Assembly (NCBI GenBank): GCA_900551115.1
Contig: URUY01000033.1
Span: 1 to 31,196, forward strand
DNA length: 31,196 nucleotides
Origin: an uncultured Lachnospiraceae bacterium
GTDB lineage: Bacteria > Bacillota > Clostridia > Lachnospirales > Lachnospiraceae
Direction: 5' to 3'
Shown here: one piece after another, positions 24,691 through 31,196 of the stretch
How the letters are laid out: each line of letters opens with the position of its first letter
Position numbering within the stretch: position 1 is the first letter of the stretch
Translations under genes and position numbers: made by a program
The notes under the pieces: generated by a model
What the model was told of the DNA's origin: nothing
The model's input: only the letters and a program-made list of their open reading frames with translations
Databases searched by the model: none

Positions 24691-24770
24691 CTGCTGTACC
24701 GGAGGAATCCGTAAAAGCGTCCGGACAGGCAGTGCAGCCGGTTAAAAATAAGAAGAAAAGAGGAAAGAAC

Positions 24771-25628
24771 ATGCAGTTTTTAAAAGACATCTGTAAAGGA
24801 GCAGTGATTGGCATTGCCAATATCATACCGGGAGTGAGCGGCGGTACCATGGCGGTTTCCATGGGGATTTATGACAAGCTGATTCACTGTATAACGCATT
24901 TGTTTAAAGAGTTTAAAAAGAGCATTTTGTTTTTGCTTCCGATTGTTATCGGAGCGGCTGTGGCTATTGTAGCCTGTGCCTTTGGGCTGGAATATCTGTT
25001 TTTAAAATTTCCGGTGCCTACCAACCTGCTGTTTGTCGGTCTTATTTTGGGTGGTCTTCCGGCTATTTGTAAGAAGGTAAAGGGCAGTAAGGTAAAAGCC
25101 GGGCATGTTATTGCATTTCTTCTGTTTTTCGGATTGGTAGTAATGATGGCGGTTATCGGAGAGAAGGAAGGCAATACAGCGGATTTGAGCTTTAATATTC
25201 TGAATGTGCTGAAGCTTTTCTTAGTCGGTGTCATTGCTTCTGCTACCATGGTAATCCCCGGTGTCAGCGGTTCCATGATACTGGTGCTTATCGGGTATTA
25301 CAATCCGATACTGGGTGAGATTACCGGTTTTATCAATGCCCTTAAAGAATTTGACGTACCGTTGCTTTTACAGGGCTGCGGTGTTCTGATTCCCTTTGGT
25401 ATTGGTGTTGTAATAGGTATTTTTGCCATTGCAAAGCTGATTGAAATTATTTTTGCAAAGTTTCCGTTATATGCCTTTTGGGCAATTATCGGTTTGATTG
25501 TAGCATCTCCTTTTGCTATTGTTCTTATGAATCTGGGAAGCTTTGCGGGTGTGACGATTCCGATGATTATTGCAAGCGTGGTAACGTTTGCAGCAGGATT
25601 TTTTGTAGCGATGAAGCTGGGTGAGTAG
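24771..25628 (+). CDS. DUF368 membrane protein (polyprenyl-phosphate translocase family)
   Basis: The start at ATG 24771 follows AGAGGAAAG; the 13-codon upstream extension lacks a ribosome site. The 285-residue protein has about eight hydrophobic helices and two copies of the family's IPGVSGGTM/IPGVSGSMI signature (about residues 19-28 and 164-173), an inverted-repeat arrangement. DUF368 proteins (PopT in other bacteria) recycle undecaprenyl phosphate across the membrane for envelope synthesis. It lies between the hisC-like gene and a methyltransferase gene that begins 2 nt after its stop, so the three may be co-transcribed. Confidence 0.87.
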   Translation: MQFLKDICKGAVIGIANIIPGVSGGTMAVSMGIYDKLIHCITHLFKEFKKSILFLLPIVIGAAVAIVACAFGLEYLFLKFPVPTNLLFVGLILGGLPAICKKVKGSKVKAGHVIAFLLFFGLVVMMAVIGEKEGNTADLSFNILNVLKLFLVGVIASATMVIPGVSGSMILVLIGYYNPILGEITGFINALKEFDVPLLLQGCGVLIPFGIGVVIGIFAIAKLIEIIFAKFPLYAFWAIIGLIVASPFAIVLMNLGSFAGVTIPMIIASVVTFAAGFFVAMKLGE

Positions 25629-25630
25629 GA

Positions 25631-26458
25631 TTGGAAGCATATACTGATTTTGCCTATGTCTATGATACTTTCATGGACGAAACGCCCTATGAGGAATGGT
25701 GCGGTTTTATTAAGGATATCATAAAGAAATACGGAATTTCAGAGCCGGTGAGAGCTAAAGAGCCGTTGCAGGCGGAAAAGAATCTGGTGTTGGACTTGGG
25801 GTGCGGAACCGGTACGCTTACGGAAATGCTTGCAGAAGCAGGGTACGACATGATAGGCGTGGATAACTCTGAGTCGATGCTGGAGCTGGCAATGGAGAAA
25901 AGAGAGCGTTATGGCCATGAAAGCCTGTACCTTTTGCAGGATATGCGGGAATTGGAGCTTTACAGTACGGTAGGTACGGTACTAAGCGTCTGTGATTCCC
26001 TTAACTATATTCTTACAGAAGAAGAACTTACGGATGTATTTAGGCTTGTCAATAATTATTTGTTTCCGGGCGGTATTTTTATTTTTGATTTTAATACGGT
26101 CTACAAATATGCGGAGGTTATCGGTGATACTACGATAGCGGAAAACCGTGAAGACTGCAGTTTTATCTGGGAAAATTATTATCATGCGGAGGAAGCGGTT
26201 AATGAGTACGAGGTGACTGTATTTGTAAGAAATGGATTTTTTGGCGGGGAAACAGATAAAAGGCAGAGACAGGAAGAAACTTACAGGAAATTTTCTGAAA
26301 CCCATTATCAGAGGGGATATACGGTTGAACAGATGAAAAAAATGGTGGAAGCAGCAGGCATGAAGACAGAGCTTGTTCTGGATGCCGACAGTCATGATGA
26401 AGTATCCGCAGAAAGCGAGAGAATATATATCGTAGCAAGGTGCGGAAAGGAATTTTAA
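25631..26458 (+). CDS. Class I SAM-dependent methyltransferase
   Basis: The 275-residue protein has motif I LVLDLGCGTGTLTEML (about 53-68), then MIGVDNSESML and later FIFDFNTVYKY. It begins at TTG 25631, in the family-typical YTDFAYVYDTFMD; the start overlaps the tail of a GTGAGTAGGA site and lies 2 nt after the upstream stop, suggesting coupling. The substrate is unknown; no membrane segment is present. The spacer of 11 nt before the hslO start keeps it in the same transcript. Confidence 0.85.
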   Translation: MEAYTDFAYVYDTFMDETPYEEWCGFIKDIIKKYGISEPVRAKEPLQAEKNLVLDLGCGTGTLTEMLAEAGYDMIGVDNSESMLELAMEKRERYGHESLYLLQDMRELELYSTVGTVLSVCDSLNYILTEEELTDVFRLVNNYLFPGGIFIFDFNTVYKYAEVIGDTTIAENREDCSFIWENYYHAEEAVNEYEVTVFVRNGFFGGETDKRQRQEETYRKFSETHYQRGYTVEQMKKMVEAAGMKTELVLDADSHDEVSAESERIYIVARCGKEF

Positions 26459-26469
26459 CAAGCTGAAGG

Positions 26470-27363
26470 ATGGAAAATTATATGACAGATTACTTGGTAA
26501 GGGCTACAGCAGCCCGGGCGCAGATACGGGCGTTTGCATGTACTACAAAAGACCTGGTAGAAATGGCAAGAAGCACACATGATACCAGTCCGGTGGTAAC
26601 GGCAGCGCTGGGCCGTCTCCTTACGGCAGGTTGTATGATGGGCAGTATGTTAAAGGGCGAAGATGATATTCTGACGCTGCAGGTTAAGGCTGACGGGCCG
26701 ATGAGAGGCATGACGGTTACGGCAGATGCTTGGGGAAACGTCAAGGGATATGCCAATGAGCCGGATGTGATTCTTGCAGCTAATGCAGCAGGCAAGCTGG
26801 ATGTGGCAGGGGCAGTCGGCAAGGGAATGCTGAGCGTGATAAAGGATATGGGATTAAAAGAGCCTTATGTAGGGCAGACTATCTTGCAGACCGGAGAGAT
26901 TGCGGAGGATTTAACCTATTATTTTGCAACCTCGGAGCAGGTGCCTTCTTCTGTGGGACTGGGGGTTCTGATGGAAAAGGATAATACCGTAAAGCAGGCC
27001 GGCGGTTTTATTGTGCAGCTTATGCCGTTTGCAGAAGAGGCCGTGATTGATAAGCTGGAGGAAAACCTAAGCAGGGTGTCTTCCGTGACGGCGCTCTTGG
27101 ATGCAGGCAATACGCCGGAGCAGATTCTTTCCATACTGCTTGATGGACTGGAGATAGAATTTAAAGATACCATGCCTGTGCAGTTTTTGTGTAACTGCAG
27201 TAAGAAAAGGGTGGAAAAAGCCCTTATAAGCATAGGCGGTGCAGAGCTTGAAGAGATGATTGCCGATGGTGAGAATATCGAAGTCAAATGCCATTTCTGC
27301 AATAAAAATTATGTATTTACAGTAGATGATTTAAAGGCTATGCAGAAAAAAGCGTCCAGATAA
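26470..27363 (+). CDS. hslO: Hsp33 redox-regulated chaperone
   Basis: This is a 297-residue Hsp33. The N-terminal dimerisation/substrate domain begins DYLVRATAARAQIRAFACT, and the C-terminal redox switch has four Cys as CNC (about 240) and CHFC (about 272) that bind zinc when reduced. Oxidation releases the zinc and activates the holdase. ATG 26470 is the first start; ATG 26482 (MTDYLVRA) is an equally good one and looks more typical of the family. Length is normal (about 290). It sits directly after the methyltransferase gene. Confidence 0.95.
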   Translation: MENYMTDYLVRATAARAQIRAFACTTKDLVEMARSTHDTSPVVTAALGRLLTAGCMMGSMLKGEDDILTLQVKADGPMRGMTVTADAWGNVKGYANEPDVILAANAAGKLDVAGAVGKGMLSVIKDMGLKEPYVGQTILQTGEIAEDLTYYFATSEQVPSSVGLGVLMEKDNTVKQAGGFIVQLMPFAEEAVIDKLEENLSRVSSVTALLDAGNTPEQILSILLDGLEIEFKDTMPVQFLCNCSKKRVEKALISIGGAELEEMIADGENIEVKCHFCNKNYVFTVDDLKAMQKKASR

Positions 27364-27427
27364 GGAAAAGCTCAAGCAAAAAAGCGTTTAAACAACAAAA
27401 CATATATAGCCTGGAAAGAAGGATATC

Positions 27428-29338
27428 ATGAAGCAGGGATTTGTAAAAGTAGCGGCAGTGACGCCTAAAATTAAGGTTGCAGATCCGCAGTATAATGCGG
27501 AGCAGATAAAGATAAGACTTACAGAAGCTTATGGCAAAGGCGCAAAGGTCATTGTTTTTCCGGAGCTGTGCCTGACGGGATATACCTGCAATGATTTGTT
27601 TTTACAGGATATTCTTTTGGAAGAAGCGTTAAGGCAGCTGATTGAGCTGGCAGCTTTTACAGAAGGGCATGACAGCCTTGTGTTTATCGGGCTGCCCTAT
27701 GAAAAGGACGGTAAGCTTTATAATGTGGCAGCCGCGCTGCAGGACGGCATGATTTTGGGAATGGTGCCGAAAATGCATATCCCCAACTACGCAGAGTTTT
27801 ATGAAGGAAGATATTTTGCGCAGGGCGAGAGAAACGTTGAAACCGTTTTTATAGGAGAGGAAGAGGTTCCTTTTGGCTGTAATATTTTATTTGAAACGGA
27901 TGCGGTGAAGGGGCTGGTGATAGCCTGCGAAATTTGTGAGGACTTGTGGATACCCAATCCGCCGGGAACCGCACATGCTTTAGCCGGGGCAACCCTGCTT
28001 GTGAATCTGTCGGCTTCTAATGAAACTGTCGGGAAGGACACCTATCGGGAGATGCTGGTACAATCTGCCAGTGCCAGACTGGTGGCAGGCTATGTTTATG
28101 CCGGTGCAGGAGAAGGCGAGTCTACACAGGATCTGGTTTTTGGAGGTCACAATATCATTGCGGAAAACGGCACGGTACTGACACAGGCAAAACGTTTTTC
28201 CTGTGAAAGCATTTATGCAGAGGTGGATATCCAAAAGCTGCGTATGGAACGCAGACGAATGAACACCTTTAATCAGGAGGCGGACAAAGAATATCTGGTG
28301 GTGCCTTTTGAAATGCAATGTGAAGAAACTGTATTGGAAAGAACCTTTGCATGCATGCCCTTTGTTCCGGCAGACCAGACTGAGAGAGAGAAACGTTGTA
28401 ATGAGATTCTTTCCATTCAGTCTTACGGATTAAAGAAAAGATTTGAGCATACCGGCTGCAAAAAAGCGGTCCTTGGTGTATCGGGAGGCTTGGATTCTAC
28501 GCTGGCACTTTTGGTAACGGTACGCGCATTTGATATGCTGCAGATTCCGAGAGAAAATATTTTGGCGATTACCATGCCCTGCTTTGGTACTACGGACAGG
28601 ACCTATGATAATGCCTGCAGACTGGCGCACACGTTGGGGACTTCCTTGACGGAAATCAATATAAAAGAGGCTGTGATGGTACATTTTGCGGATATTGGTC
28701 AGGATATGGAAAAGCATGACGTGACTTATGAGAACGGACAGGCCAGAGAGAGAACCCAGATTCTGATGGATATTGCAAATAAAGAAGGAGCCCTGGTTAT
28801 TGGTACCGGGGATTTGTCGGAGCTGGCGCTGGGCTTTGCCACCTACAATGGAGACCATATGTCCATGTATGGTGTAAATGCAGGCGTACCCAAGACACTG
28901 GTGCGGCATCTGGTTCGTTTTTATGCGGATACCTGTGAAAACAGAGAGCTTACAGAGGTACTGCTTGATGTACTGGATACCCCGGTAAGCCCGGAGCTTC
29001 TGCCTCCTGTGGACGGTGTGATTGCCCAGAAGACAGAGGAACTGGTAGGGCCTTATGAACTGCATGATTTCTTTTTGTATTATATGCTGCGGTGCGGCTT
29101 TGAACCGGCAAAAATCTATCGTATTGCAAAGCATTCCTTTAAAGGACAGTATACGGATGACGAGATAAAAAAATGGCTGAAAATGTTTTGCCGCAGATTT
29201 TTCAGTCAGCAGTTTAAGCGTTCCTGTCTGCCGGACGGTCCCAAGGTGGGAAGCGTTGGGGTATCCCCCAGAGGAGATTTGCGTATGCCGTCGGATGCCA
29301 GTGCGGCATTGTGGCTTGCGCAGGCAGAAAGCTTATAG
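27428..29338 (+). CDS. nadE: NAD+ synthase, glutamine-hydrolysing
   Basis: This 636-residue two-domain enzyme makes NAD+ from deamido-NAD+, ATP and glutamine. The N-terminal nitrilase-type glutaminase has the Glu46 in FPELCLTGY, a Lys in VPKMHIPNY and the Cys in ACEICEDLW. The C-terminal synthetase has the ATP-pyrophosphatase loop SGGLDST (about 354-360) and the GTGDLSELALGF motif. Length is typical of the glutamine-dependent form. GAAAGAAGG lies 6 nt before the ATG. The 64-bp gap after hslO has no clear terminator. Confidence 0.96.
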   Translation: MKQGFVKVAAVTPKIKVADPQYNAEQIKIRLTEAYGKGAKVIVFPELCLTGYTCNDLFLQDILLEEALRQLIELAAFTEGHDSLVFIGLPYEKDGKLYNVAAALQDGMILGMVPKMHIPNYAEFYEGRYFAQGERNVETVFIGEEEVPFGCNILFETDAVKGLVIACEICEDLWIPNPPGTAHALAGATLLVNLSASNETVGKDTYREMLVQSASARLVAGYVYAGAGEGESTQDLVFGGHNIIAENGTVLTQAKRFSCESIYAEVDIQKLRMERRRMNTFNQEADKEYLVVPFEMQCEETVLERTFACMPFVPADQTEREKRCNEILSIQSYGLKKRFEHTGCKKAVLGVSGGLDSTLALLVTVRAFDMLQIPRENILAITMPCFGTTDRTYDNACRLAHTLGTSLTEINIKEAVMVHFADIGQDMEKHDVTYENGQARERTQILMDIANKEGALVIGTGDLSELALGFATYNGDHMSMYGVNAGVPKTLVRHLVRFYADTCENRELTEVLLDVLDTPVSPELLPPVDGVIAQKTEELVGPYELHDFFLYYMLRCGFEPAKIYRIAKHSFKGQYTDDEIKKWLKMFCRRFFSQQFKRSCLPDGPKVGSVGVSPRGDLRMPSDASAALWLAQAESL

Positions 29339-29401
29339 TAACAGACCGCGGAGAAAGGCAATGGAAAAAGGGAAGGCTTTTTTCGGCGAAAATGATAAGG
29401 G

Positions 29402-29428
29402 AAGGCATCCTTTAGGGCAGGATGCCTT
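29402..29428 (+). terminator. Bidirectional hairpin overlapping the convergent gene's stop
   Basis: A perfect 10-bp stem AAGGCATCCT/AGGATGCCTT has a 7-nt loop that contains the stop codon (29412-29414) of the minus-strand gene. It lies between nadE and that gene, which converge. A CTTCTT tract follows on the plus strand. Confidence 0.7.
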
Positions 29429-29897
29429 CTTCTACGTCCATGGTGACGGTTGCCTTTTCCAATGAGGTACGAACTGCGTTAAGCAGAACCAAAGAGGTAT
29501 ATTTGTTTTCATCAGAGTAAGTAATATCCTCTAACGACTGTTTCTGATAGATTTGCTCTGCGAGAGAGTTAAAGGCAGGCTGAATCAACGGGTACATGGT
29601 AGTGATAGCTTCATCCAGATTAATCAGGCGGACAGAACTGATGCAGTCTGCGTCAACAATGACTTCTACATCTACGGTGTGGTCGCTTAAAACCAGTGAA
29701 GTGGTATATACGCCGGGTATGTAAGAGGTTTCTGCAGCCTCTGTATCGGTCTCGGAATCCGGTTCCTTTGTTTTATTGTCATCAGGGAGAAACATGATGA
29801 TTAGCAGGATAATGAACAGAATGCCCAATACAGCAAAAATCCCTGTGTATATTAATTCCTTCATATGGAGTACTACGATTTTTGTTTTAGAGCTCAT
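29412..29897 (-). CDS. Membrane-anchored FMN-bind-like protein
   Basis: This 161-residue protein has one N-terminal transmembrane helix (about 15-37), an acidic spacer (PDSETDTEAAE) and an extracellular domain that looks like FMN_bind: a GVYTTSLVLSD start, VDVEVIVDADCISSVRLINL, then NKYTSLVLLNAVRTSLEKA. The SGATxTS motif that accepts covalent FMN in true members is absent (YSDENKYTS instead), so flavinylation is unlikely. The upstream ribosome site is weak; MKELIYTG, 11 codons in, is an alternative start. It is convergent with nadE and divergent from dapF. Confidence 0.75.
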   Translation of the reverse strand: MSSKTKIVVLHMKELIYTGIFAVLGILFIILLIIMFLPDDNKTKEPDSETDTEAAETSYIPGVYTTSLVLSDHTVDVEVIVDADCISSVRLINLDEAITTMYPLIQPAFNSLAEQIYQKQSLEDITYSDENKYTSLVLLNAVRTSLEKATVTMDVEEGILP

Positions 29898-30155
29898 AGG
29901 ATATCTCTGCGTTTTCTTTTATACACCATATGCAAAGAAGGGGAGAAATAGCACAGAATTCTGCGGGCATAGGGATAAGATTGTTTCAGGAACAGCAGTT
30001 TTTGCACAGCCAATTCCTGTAAAATCCATATCAGGATGCATGAATTGCGGTTATAATGGTTTTATGGAAAGCTGTTTTGGCAGAAAGAGCATCAGAAGCT
30101 TTAACAGGAAGAGCATCGGAAAATTCGGCGGGAAAAGCAACAGGAGGGAATGGAT

Positions 30156-30995
30156 ATGAAATTTACAAAAATGCATGGCTGTGGCAATGACTATATTTAT
30201 GTAGATGGAAGCAAAGAGCATATTGATGCAGAACGTAAGGCGGAAACGGTAAGGCGTCTCAGTGACAGACACTTCGGAATCGGCGGTGACGGCGTTATAT
30301 TTATCAATCCTTCTGCGGAGGCTGATTTCGAGATGGAGATGTACAATGCGGACGGCAGCAGGGCGGAAATGTGCGGAAACGGTATCCGCTGTGTGGCAAA
30401 ATATGTTTACGATAAAGGGCTTACCGATAAAAAGAAGATTAGTATTATCAGTGCCGGTAAGGTAAAACAGCTCTGCCTGACGATTCAGGACAAAAAGGTG
30501 ATACTGGTAAAGGTAAATATGGGTGAACCGGAGCTTTTGGCAGAAAAGATACCTGTAACGTCAGAAAAGGAGCGGGTAATTGACGAGCCTGTTACTGTTA
30601 AGGGCAGAGAATATCGTATGACCTGTGTATCCATGGGGAATCCCCATGCGGTAGTATTTGTGGATGATGTAGACAATTTGGAAATCGAGAAAATAGGCCC
30701 TTATTTTGAAAAGCATGAGGTGTTTCCTAAACGTACCAATACGGAATTCGTAAAGGTGATAGACAGAAATACGGTGCAGATGCGGGTATGGGAGCGCGGG
30801 AGCGGAGAAACGCTGGCCTGCGGAACCGGTGCCTGTGCGTCTGTAGTGGCGTGTATTTTAAACGGTCTGACGGATGAGCAGGTGACGGTAAAGCTGTCAG
30901 GCGGCGACCTGGAAATTTTCTGGGACAGAAAACAGAATCTGGTGTACATGACCGGCCCTGCTGCTCATGTATTTGACGGAGAAATAGAGCTGTAG
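30156..30995 (+). CDS. dapF: Diaminopimelate epimerase
   Basis: This 279-residue cofactor-independent epimerase converts L,L- to meso-diaminopimelate for lysine and peptidoglycan synthesis. The two catalytic Cys are in EMCGNGIRC (about residue 72) and LACGTGAC (about 222); GCGNDYIYV, GIGGDGVIFI and MGNPHAVVF also match. ATG 30156 is chosen because AGGAGG (30142-30147) is 8 nt upstream; ATG 30150 is only 2 nt from it. A TATAAT at 30052-30057 may be the promoter. The gap of ~250 bp before it holds short repeated AGAGCATC(A/G)GAA motifs but no gene I can support. Confidence 0.96.
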   Translation: MKFTKMHGCGNDYIYVDGSKEHIDAERKAETVRRLSDRHFGIGGDGVIFINPSAEADFEMEMYNADGSRAEMCGNGIRCVAKYVYDKGLTDKKKISIISAGKVKQLCLTIQDKKVILVKVNMGEPELLAEKIPVTSEKERVIDEPVTVKGREYRMTCVSMGNPHAVVFVDDVDNLEIEKIGPYFEKHEVFPKRTNTEFVKVIDRNTVQMRVWERGSGETLACGTGACASVVACILNGLTDEQVTVKLSGGDLEIFWDRKQNLVYMTGPAAHVFDGEIEL

Positions 30996-31000
30996 AAAAT

Positions 31001-31100
31001 ACCCTTTTGGACAGATAAAGCCATGAAGCGACCCCAATGATTAGACGTAAAATCTAACGATTGGGAAGTCGGTTCATGAATCTGCCAAAGGGGTGTTTTT
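31001..31100 (+). ncRNA. Long multi-helix hairpin RNA ending in a U-tract (dapF 3' end)
   Basis: Starting 5 nt after the dapF stop, about 94 nt fold into one nearly continuous hairpin. The outer stem is 31001-31015 with 31081-31094 (one bulge, one G-T). Inside are CATGAA/TTCATG (31022-31027, 31073-31078), CGAC/GTCG (31029-31032, 31068-31071), CCAAT/ATTGG (31034-31038, 31060-31064) and TTAGA/TCTAA (31041-31045, 31053-31057), closed by a 7-nt loop. GTTTTT follows. It is much longer than a normal terminator and could be a 3'-derived small RNA or a MITE-like inverted repeat. No known RNA family was recognised. Confidence 0.6.
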
Positions 31101-31124
31101 ATAATTTGTAAAAATACTTTGCTA

Positions 31125-31152
31125 TTCAGATTTCAAAAAAATATGATATAAT
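31125..31152 (+). promoter_or_regulatory. Sigma-A type promoter near the window end
   Basis: TTCAGA (31125-31130) and TATAAT (31147-31152) are 16 nt apart. The -10 is perfect, the -35 weak. It would drive whatever begins at or beyond the window end, through the hairpin at 31164. Confidence 0.4.
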
Positions 31153-31163
31153 AGCCACAAAAG

Positions 31164-31196
31164 AAAAACAAGCACCGCGAAGCGGTATTTGTTTTT
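31164..31196 (+). terminator. Hairpin with A-run and U-run (cut by the window end)
   Basis: ACCGC-GAA-GCGGT (31174-31186) is extended by CAA/TTG and AAAAA/TTTTT pairing, ending in TTTTT at the window edge. It looks like a bidirectional intrinsic terminator; it sits only about 12 nt after a TATAAT box, so it could also be an early attenuator or 5' leader structure. Confidence 0.6.

Noticed and set aside
29776..30159. 127-codon plus-strand frame between the FMN-bind-like gene and dapF
   Set aside because: It is antisense to the start of the minus-strand gene, has no ribosome site, and its sequence shows no domain or bias like a real gene.

Overview
The window looks like a chromosomal segment of a low-to-moderate-GC Gram-positive Clostridia, most likely a Lachnospiraceae-type gut bacterium. 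I infer this from AGGAGG Shine-Dalgarno sites, TATAAT-type promoters, the mix of ATG/GTG/TTG starts and the housekeeping set (dapF, glutamine-dependent nadE, hslO, a hisC-like aminotransferase, a DUF368 transporter). No rRNA, tRNA or CRISPR array was seen.

Layout. 1-2298: a two-helix membrane protein, a Cys-rich small protein and a class-C beta-lactamase-fold serine hydrolase. 2299-13355: a host ABC-F ATPase gene destroyed by a ~10-kb AT-rich element (about 2812-12781). The left junction lies in the first Walker B codons (GACGA) and the right junction in the second Walker B codons (also GACGA), so about 880 bp of host gene between the two is gone. The element carries an intact ABC-F of the same subfamily, an Abi-C type abortive-infection gene with an in-frame TAA, an AlbA_2/HATPase/winged-helix protein, a STAND (NACHT-like) NTPase with pentapeptide-like repeats, a RelA/SpoT-synthetase-like protein, and a tyrosine-recombinase-fold gene. 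That last gene is frameshifted by a 17-bp tandem duplication and appears to lack every catalytic residue.

13399-15951 (minus strand): a GH74-type xyloglucanase without signal peptide, preceded by a 37-residue membrane peptide with a terminator-like hairpin between them. 16086-18418: an EAL phosphodiesterase with degenerate GGDEF, and a PdaB-like NodB-fold membrane protein. 18421-20188: a large ECF sigma factor with a ~370-residue C-terminal extension, preceded by an ECF-like promoter and three stacked inverted repeats. 20192-21522: a minus-strand Asp/Arg-rich small protein and a GT2-TPR glycosyltransferase. 21596-23565: a membrane-anchored Cys-rich/Ig-like surface protein. 23635-29338: housekeeping run hisC-like, DUF368, methyltransferase, hslO, nadE. 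29402-30995: a minus-strand FMN-bind-like lipid-facing protein, then dapF. 31001-31196: a long, almost fully paired RNA hairpin with a U-tract and a second promoter/hairpin pair.

The most interesting region is the element. It seems to use the conserved Walker B coding sequence of ABC-F genes as its landing site, brings its own ABC-F whose two Walker B sites are recoded (GATGAG rather than GACGAG), and keeps an intact STAND NTPase plus alarmone-synthetase-like pair while its recombinase and Abi-C genes have decayed. I read the NTPase/RelA-SpoT pair as a candidate anti-phage sensor/effector system. This is inference from domain content and context.
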